Below are positions 59,780 to 64,000 of a stretch of DNA of 64,000 nt, piece after piece. A program made the translations under genes and the position numbers. Origin of the DNA: Gilliamella sp. wkB108 (GTDB taxonomy: Bacteria; Pseudomonadota; Gammaproteobacteria; Enterobacterales; Orbaceae); the NCBI RefSeq assembly GCF_001690195.1, contig NZ_LZGM01000012.1, forward strand, positions 17,096 through 81,095, given 5' to 3'. The notes below the pieces were generated by a model. That model searched no databases, was not told the origin of the DNA, and saw only the letters and a program-made list of their open reading frames with translations. The stretch's first letter is position 1, and each line of letters begins with the position of its first letter.

Positions 59780-60335
59780 TGTTTTATTATTTCTACTCTT
59801 AATTGGTATTAGTAACCAAGTTATTGCAAGTGAGCATCATTATTCTTACTGTAATTTGAATTTGGTCATCAGTTACGATATTGATGGATGTGCAGATTTT
59901 TTTGAGGAAAAAATATCATCACTTTCAGCGGAACAAAAACAACATTTTGAAGAAAATTTTGAGAAAGTAAAAGCAATTGGTTATGTACCTGAATATTTAA
60001 TTCCTTTTTTAGATCAATATCCAACACCAGAAGTATTATTTACCAGCCTGCAATTAGATGAGGAAGATGATAAAGAACATGATTATAATAATACTAAAGT
60101 CGCTTTTGATACTCTTGATTCATTAGAATATAGAGAACATTTGAGGAAATTTCAAATGTATAAAATTGTTGAAAAAATGTTGGAGAAAAAGAAAGAACTG
60201 ACATTAAGAGAAAAAAATATTTTGAGTATAAGTAAACAGCGTAGCCAATGTTTAGACAATATTTTAGATGATTTAAGAGAAAATCCAGGAAAGTCAATAG
60301 AGAAAAAAATCATTATAGATAAATGTTATAACTAA
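59739..60335 (+). CDS. Candidate periplasmic immunity protein, copy 1
   Basis: 198-residue secreted protein not recognised by family. The N-terminus MVMILWHFYKLLSNVLLFLL followed by LIGISNQVIAS is a Sec signal peptide, so the mature protein is periplasmic, where a peptidoglycan-active effector would have to be neutralised. AAGGA lies five bases before the ATG, which overlaps the effector 3' end by 41 bases in another frame. The mature part is acidic and helical (KFQMYKIVEKMLEKKKELTL) with several Cys. The immunity role is inferred from context. Near-identical copies lie at 62405 and 63741. Confidence 0.75.
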   Translation: MVMILWHFYKLLSNVLLFLLLIGISNQVIASEHHYSYCNLNLVISYDIDGCADFFEEKISSLSAEQKQHFEENFEKVKAIGYVPEYLIPFLDQYPTPEVLFTSLQLDEEDDKEHDYNNTKVAFDTLDSLEYREHLRKFQMYKIVEKMLEKKKELTLREKNILSISKQRSQCLDNILDDLRENPGKSIEKKIIIDKCYN

Positions 60336-60412
60336 TTGATTAACAATAAAAAAATAAGGTGTTGCGAATTAAACATAATGAAAGGATGCGGTTAAATAAC
60401 CACCTAAATAAT

Positions 60413-60832
60413 ATGAAAAAATTACAATATCATTGCCATATATTAATTTATCTAGTTTTAGCATTATTTCTTATTAGTTGTGCACCATTTTTTTTCTTTA
60501 GTTCAACTAAAACGTCAGTCGAACCACCAAGTTTACCTAATGCAAAATTAGGTCAACCATATTATGCAACCATAACAATCAATAGTTATCCGGGACCAGT
60601 TATACCGAGGTTATTTCGCTACGAAATAACCCCTACAAATTCAGGACTCGACTTAAAGGTATTAGATACTGAAGCTGTCCATCCCTATAATGACTTTAAA
60701 TTAGAAGGTGTTCCCATTGTAACAGGTGAAATTATCTTAAGGATACATGGTGGTACTTTTGGCACGATGGAAATAGGGCAAGATTTTGATAAGACGTACA
60801 CGATAAAAGTAGAAGATGCAGATGAAAGGTAA
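60413..60832 (+). CDS. Ig-like lipoprotein, copy 1
   Basis: 139-residue predicted lipoprotein. MKKLQYHCHILIYLVLALFL followed by ISC is a lipoprotein signal with lipobox LISC (Cys 23). The mature part LPNAKLGQPYYATI...LEGVPIVTGEIILRIHG...FDKTYTIKV resembles a bacterial Ig-like (He_PIG-type) beta-sandwich. It may be a second immunity or accessory protein of the cassette. The function is unknown. The ATG at 60413 is chosen for the signal sequence. In-frame starts at 60386 or 60359 would lengthen it. Confidence 0.7.
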   Translation: MKKLQYHCHILIYLVLALFLISCAPFFFFSSTKTSVEPPSLPNAKLGQPYYATITINSYPGPVIPRLFRYEITPTNSGLDLKVLDTEAVHPYNDFKLEGVPIVTGEIILRIHGGTFGTMEIGQDFDKTYTIKVEDADER

Positions 60833-60897
60833 GTATTGATTTCTCCACAGAACAAATATGATACAACAATGATAACTCATTCTATATATGAGGACAT

Positions 60898-61039
60898 AAA
60901 AACTAGCACCTAAAAATCAGATTTTACCCTGCCGGGTATTTAATAACGGTAAATTAGAAGAACGCATTGTAGAAGTTGATGTCTTTAATCAAAATGATTT
61001 GGAGTATATTTAATGAATTCTGACCGTAAAGTAACAATC
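60898..61039 (+). repeat. 142-bp cassette-boundary repeat, copy 1
   Basis: Sequence starting AAAAACTAGCACCTAAAAAT and ending ACAATC, present three times (also 62220-62361 and 63556-63697) with a few substitutions. Most of it is a 3' reading-frame remnant (60900-61013, 37 codons plus stop, ending VDVFNQNDLEYI) without a start codon. Its stop overlaps the next gene's ATG by one base (TAATG), as in coupled toxin-immunity pairs. Confidence 0.85.
60900..61013 (+). pseudogene. 3'-terminal remnant of an unknown gene
   Basis: An in-frame 37-codon stretch with no start codon, cut off upstream by a stop. It encodes KLAPKNQILPCRVFNNGKLE and ends VDVFNQNDLEYI. The reading frame is preserved in all three copies with amino-acid substitutions. 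The stop overlaps the following ATG by one base. It looks like the tail of a displaced effector or carrier gene whose partner, the next gene, remained. Confidence 0.6.
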
Positions 61040-62170
61040 TCAATAATAAAAAAACTAATCGCTGTGGTTATGGGCTGTGGTGTAATTATTGGTATTGTTC
61101 TCCTTTATTGTGATGATGGTAAAAATATATATGAACGCCCTGTTAAGCCGGAAAATACAACCATGGATATGACAATTTACCCTTCAACAATTCCTGAAAA
61201 TCAATTATTACGTATAGATGAAGCCAAAAAACTATATCAATCAGCCTTTGAAGACCAAGTCTTTTATGCAGTGGTTAACCCCGATAAGCTAATCAAATTT
61301 ATCAAGCATGCCTGGCAGTGGGATAAAAATGCCATGCCCTATTATTATGATCTTATGAGTTGGCAAAGATTTTACGATGATAATAAAAAAGAAGACGACA
61401 TGATATCTTTTAAAGAGTTTATGTCTAAATATCGCGATCAACTCGTGGATAACAACGGTAAGCCGCTGGTAGAACCTGATATTTATACATCATTGAATTT
61501 TAGGCGTTATTTGTTTGATAAACTAGCTGATTTAAAATACCCTTATTTTGCCTATCGGAAAAGTTTTTTTTACAGCCCTTGTGAGTATGATAACAAAGGC
61601 ATGCTATTACCTTGTTCAGACAGTAGTTTAGAAAAAAGTATTGAATATCTAAATTATGCATTGGCTGGAGGATATCATTGTTATGAGTATTTGAGTGCGC
61701 AAATGTTATTTCAGCAAGGCGATCATTATAAAGATAACAAATTTAGACAGCTCAATAAGTTAACCGAATATCGGAAGTCATTAACATCAGCAGAGCTCAA
61801 ACAGGCGATCGATTATACCGAATTAATGGCGGAGCATAGTTCGATGATAGGGATCTTAAGAGTAACAGAAGCCTATTTATATGGTTTAGGTCGTGAGCAC
61901 GATATAGTCAAAGCGTATGCCTGGTCGTTATTGCTGGATTATGCCAAACAAAAGGTGATAGAGAATGGTAATAATTTAGCTTGGAGTCCAACAATGCTTC
62001 CCCCTATTTGGCAGTATAATAAAGAGATACAAACTCGTTTAGAAAACATGCTGAATACCTCACAAAAACAAGCTGCGCAAGACTACCTGTCAACATTGAA
62101 AACTAAAATCATTGATTGGAACTATAATCGTTGGCGAGAGCAAATTGATGATTTTCATCCTAAACCCTAA
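61013..62170 (+). CDS. Sel1-repeat-like membrane-anchored protein
   Basis: 385-residue protein with an N-terminal membrane anchor (residues 10-32, IIKKLIAVVMGCGVIIGIVL), so the rest should face the periplasm. Near residues 277-312 it has a Sel1-like helical repeat (VTEAYLYGLGREHDIVKAYA). Sel1 proteins are often part of T6SS and polymorphic-toxin immunity sets. It occurs once here, inserted between immunity copies 1 and 2 and flanked by the 142-bp repeat. It is plausibly an orphan immunity or regulator, by inference. Confidence 0.7.
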   Translation: MNSDRKVTISIIKKLIAVVMGCGVIIGIVLLYCDDGKNIYERPVKPENTTMDMTIYPSTIPENQLLRIDEAKKLYQSAFEDQVFYAVVNPDKLIKFIKHAWQWDKNAMPYYYDLMSWQRFYDDNKKEDDMISFKEFMSKYRDQLVDNNGKPLVEPDIYTSLNFRRYLFDKLADLKYPYFAYRKSFFYSPCEYDNKGMLLPCSDSSLEKSIEYLNYALAGGYHCYEYLSAQMLFQQGDHYKDNKFRQLNKLTEYRKSLTSAELKQAIDYTELMAEHSSMIGILRVTEAYLYGLGREHDIVKAYAWSLLLDYAKQKVIENGNNLAWSPTMLPPIWQYNKEIQTRLENMLNTSQKQAAQDYLSTLKTKIIDWNYNRWREQIDDFHPKP

Positions 62171-62219
62171 TTAAATGTTGAGGTTATTTTAATCAATATC
62201 CCTATAAGATATAAGGTTA

Positions 62220-62361
62220 AAAAACTAGCACCTAAAAATCAGATTTTACCCTGCCGGGTATTTAATAAAGGTGAGTTAGAAGCGCGCATTGTAGAAGTTG
62301 ATGTCTTTAATCAAAATGATTTGGAGTATATTTAGTGAATTCTGACCGTAAAGTAACAATC
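62220..62361 (+). repeat. 142-bp cassette-boundary repeat, copy 2
   Basis: Second copy, differing from copy 1 at about six positions in 142. The remnant frame is open and, unusually, is in the same frame as the Sel1-like gene, separated from it only by that gene's stop and about 16 codons. The start of the next frame is GTG here (TAGTG instead of TAATG). Confidence 0.85.
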
Positions 62362-62445
62362 ATCAATTATGATTATTTAATAAGGTTTAAAAGAAAAGGA
62401 AAACATGGTGATGATATTGTGGCATTTTTACAAGTTATTAAGTAA
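62335..62445 (+). pseudogene. In-frame chimeric mini-ORF (Sel1-gene start joined to effector end), copy 1
   Basis: A GTG-started 36-codon frame: the first nine codons match the start of the Sel1-like gene (VNSDRKVTI). The rest matches the effector C-terminus (DYLIRFKRKGKHGDDIVAFL, ending QVIK). The junction is in frame, and the last 41 bases overlap the immunity gene exactly as in the full effector. Probably a deletion product kept for translational coupling of the immunity gene. Confidence 0.75.
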
Positions 62446-63001
62446 TGTTTTATTATTTCTACTCTTAATTGGTATTAGTAACCAAGTTATTGCAAGTGAG
62501 CATCCTTACTATTACTGTAATCTGAATTTGGTCATAGATTACGATATTGATGGATGTGCAGATTTTTTTGAGGAAAAAATATCATCACTTTCAGCGGAAC
62601 AAAAACAACATTTTGAAGAAGATTTTGAGGAAGTAAAAGCAATAGGTTATGTACCTGAATATTTAATTCCTTTTTTACGACAGTATCCAACACCAGAAGT
62701 ATTATTTACTAGCCTGCAATTAGATGAGGAAGATGATAAAGAACATGATTATAATAATACTAAAGTCGCTTTTGATGATCTTGAGTCAGTAGAATATAAT
62801 GAGCATTTGAGGAAATTTCAAATGTATAAAATTGTTGAAAAAATGTTGGAGAAAAAGAAAGAGCTGACATTAAGAGAAAAAAATATTTTGAGTATAAGTA
62901 AACAACGAAGCCAATGTTTAGACAATATTTTAGATGATTTAAGAGAAAATCCAGGAAAGTCAATAGCGAAAAAAATCATTATAGATAAATGTTATAACTA
63001 G
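62405..63001 (+). CDS. Candidate periplasmic immunity protein, copy 2
   Basis: 198 residues, same length as copy 1 with about 11 amino-acid replacements, all in the mature part (for example H33P, S35Y, S44D and the DTLDSLEYRE to DDLESVEYNE patch). The signal peptide is identical to copy 1. AAGGA lies before the ATG, and there is a 41-base overlap with the mini-ORF. Sequence difference in the exposed patch could change effector specificity. Confidence 0.75.
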   Translation: MVMILWHFYKLLSNVLLFLLLIGISNQVIASEHPYYYCNLNLVIDYDIDGCADFFEEKISSLSAEQKQHFEEDFEEVKAIGYVPEYLIPFLRQYPTPEVLFTSLQLDEEDDKEHDYNNTKVAFDDLESVEYNEHLRKFQMYKIVEKMLEKKKELTLREKNILSISKQRSQCLDNILDDLRENPGKSIAKKIIIDKCYN

Positions 63002-63075
63002 TTGATTAAAAATAAAAAAATATATTATGAATTAAACATAATGAAAGGATGCGGTTAAATAACCACTTAAATAAT

Positions 63076-63483
63076 ATGAAAAAATTACAATATCATTGCC
63101 ATATATTAATTTATCTAGTTTTAGCATTATTTCTTATTAGCTGTGCGCCACTTTTTATTCATAGTTCACCTAAACCGACAGTCGAACCACCAAGTTTACC
63201 TAATGCAAAATTAGGTCAACCATATTATGCAACAATAGAAATCACGGGACCAGTTATACCGAGGTTATTTCGCTACGAAATAACGCCTATGAATTCAGGG
63301 CTTGACTTAAAGGTATTAGATCCTGAAGCAATCCGTCCATTTAAAAACCATAAATTAGAAGGCGTTCCCATTGTAGAAGGTGAAATTATCTTAAGGATAC
63401 ATGGTGGTACTTTTGGCACGATGGAAGTAGGGAAGGAATTTGATAAGACGTACACGATAAAAGTAGAAGATGCGGATGAATAA
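63076..63483 (+). CDS. Ig-like lipoprotein, copy 2
   Basis: 135-residue copy of the lipoprotein at 60413, with the same lipobox (LISC) and core LPNAKLGQPYYATI. It lacks a short NSY insertion present in copy 1 (IEITGPVIP versus ITINSYPGPVIP) and has several substitutions. Same position in its cassette, about 75 bases after the immunity gene. Confidence 0.7.
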   Translation: MKKLQYHCHILIYLVLALFLISCAPLFIHSSPKPTVEPPSLPNAKLGQPYYATIEITGPVIPRLFRYEITPMNSGLDLKVLDPEAIRPFKNHKLEGVPIVEGEIILRIHGGTFGTMEVGKEFDKTYTIKVEDADE

Positions 63484-63555
63484 AAGGTAAATATTGATTT
63501 CTCCACAGGACAAATATGATACAACAATGATAACTCATTCTATATATGAGGACAT

Positions 63556-63697
63556 AAAAACTAGCACCTAAAAATCAGATTTTACCCTGTTGGGTATTTA
63601 ATAAAGGTGAGTTAGAAGAGCGCATTGTAGAAGTTGATGTCTTTAATCAAAATGATTTGGAGTATATTTAGTGAATTCTGACCGTAAAGGAACAATC
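63556..63697 (+). repeat. 142-bp cassette-boundary repeat, copy 3
   Basis: Third copy, 1336 bases after copy 2, closely resembling copy 2 in the variable positions but with a CGG to TGG change (R to W in the remnant frame) and GTAAAGG in place of GTAAAGT. The upstream context (TATATATGAGGACATAAAA) matches copy 1, not copy 2, so copies 1 and 3 follow a lipoprotein gene. Confidence 0.85.
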
Positions 63698-63781
63698 ATC
63701 AATTATGATTATTTAATAAGGTTTAAAAGAAAAGGAAAATATGGTGATGATATTGTGGCATTTTTACAAGTTATTAAGTAA
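63671..63781 (+). pseudogene. In-frame chimeric mini-ORF, copy 2
   Basis: Same structure and length (36 codons plus stop) as the frame at 62335, with V7G and H25Y changes. The identical junction shows that the second and third cassettes derive from one recombination event followed by tandem duplication. Confidence 0.7.
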
Positions 63782-64000
63782 TGTTTTATTATTTCTACTC
63801 TTAATTGGTATTAGTAATCAAGTTATTGCAAGTGAGCATCATTACTCTTACTGTAATTTGAATTTGGTCATCAGTTACGATATTGATGGATGTGCAGATT
63901 TTTTTGAGGAAAAAATATCATCACTTTCAGCGGAACAAAAACAACATTTTGAAGAAGATTTTGAGGAAGTAAAAGCAATAGGTTATGTACCTGAATATTT
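63741..64000 (+). CDS. Candidate periplasmic immunity protein, copy 3 (runs off the end)
   Basis: The first 86 codons of a third copy, truncated by the window edge. The signal peptide is the same as in copies 1 and 2. The early mature part matches copy 1 (EHHYSYCNLNLVISYDIDG). The later visible part matches copy 2 (HFEEDFEEVKAIGYVP, including silent positions). It therefore looks mosaic. Confidence 0.75.
   Translation, partial: MVMILWHFYKLLSNVLLFLLLIGISNQVIASEHHYSYCNLNLVISYDIDGCADFFEEKISSLSAEQKQHFEEDFEEVKAIGYVPEY

Noticed and set aside
60840..63700. Repeats considered as an insertion sequence or CRISPR array
   Set aside because: No transposase and no terminal inverted repeats. The repeat units are long (142 bp and 1336 bp), carry reading frames, and lack the short regular repeat-spacer pattern.

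Overview
The window is a stretch of AT-rich gammaproteobacterial chromosome. Gene order and protein similarity recall Enterobacterales and Pasteurellales: metY-rimP-nusA-infB-rbfA-truB, zapA-ssrS-fau, xseB-ispA-dxs, and a trp operon with fused TrpG-TrpD and TrpC-TrpF. The low G+C, the rearranged neighbourhoods and the type VI secretion cargo fit Orbales (Gilliamella-like insect gut symbionts). That assignment is an inference and was not tested by any search.

Layout. 0-4 kb: rnr-rlmB and an unrecognised gene. 4.4-10.3 kb (minus strand): katA, fau, 6S RNA and the xseB-ispA-dxs-zapA run. 10.4-20 kb (minus): rmuC, epmA, the periplasmic glucan genes opgG-opgH behind a new lipoprotein gene, a yecH-like gene with a TTG start, and rnb. 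20-24.4 kb: a YbfF-type esterase, a four-gene minor-pseudopilin cluster (ppdA-ppdB-ygdB-ppdC), dapD and yajQ. 24.6-31.9 kb: an exported GH3 beta-glucosidase, then the pyruvate-sensing system BtsS/BtsR next to its probable target, the transporter BtsT, with a two-repeat BtsR operator between them. 32-39.4 kb: a six-gene sugar-acid operon (FGGY kinase, three dehydrogenases, GntP permease, KDPG aldolase) divergent from an UxuR/ExuR-like GntR regulator, with two operator-like palindromes between. 39.7-41.2 kb: ybbJ-qmcA. 41.4-48.3 kb: trp promoter/operator, leader peptide with tandem Trp codons, attenuator and trpE-GD-CF-B-A. 48.4-54.8 kb: initiator tRNA and the nusA-infB operon. 54.9-55.9 kb: a divergent LacI/CytR-like regulator.

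56.4-64 kb is the accessory region and the most interesting part. A VgrG spike protein with a small C-terminal adaptor-like tail is followed by a predicted L,D-transpeptidase-like effector (SHGC motif). A periplasmic candidate immunity gene overlaps the effector by 41 bp, and an Ig-like lipoprotein gene follows. The immunity-lipoprotein block is then repeated with a 1336-bp period, and a third copy runs off the window end. Each extra copy starts with a 142-bp repeat holding the 3' end of an unknown reading frame. It also keeps an in-frame 36-codon chimera joining the start of a Sel1-like gene to the last codons of the effector. The 41-bp overlap is kept in every copy, and the third immunity copy looks like a mosaic of the first two. 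This resembles an expanding effector-immunity cassette array.

No CRISPR array, rRNA operon, prophage or intact insertion sequence was seen.
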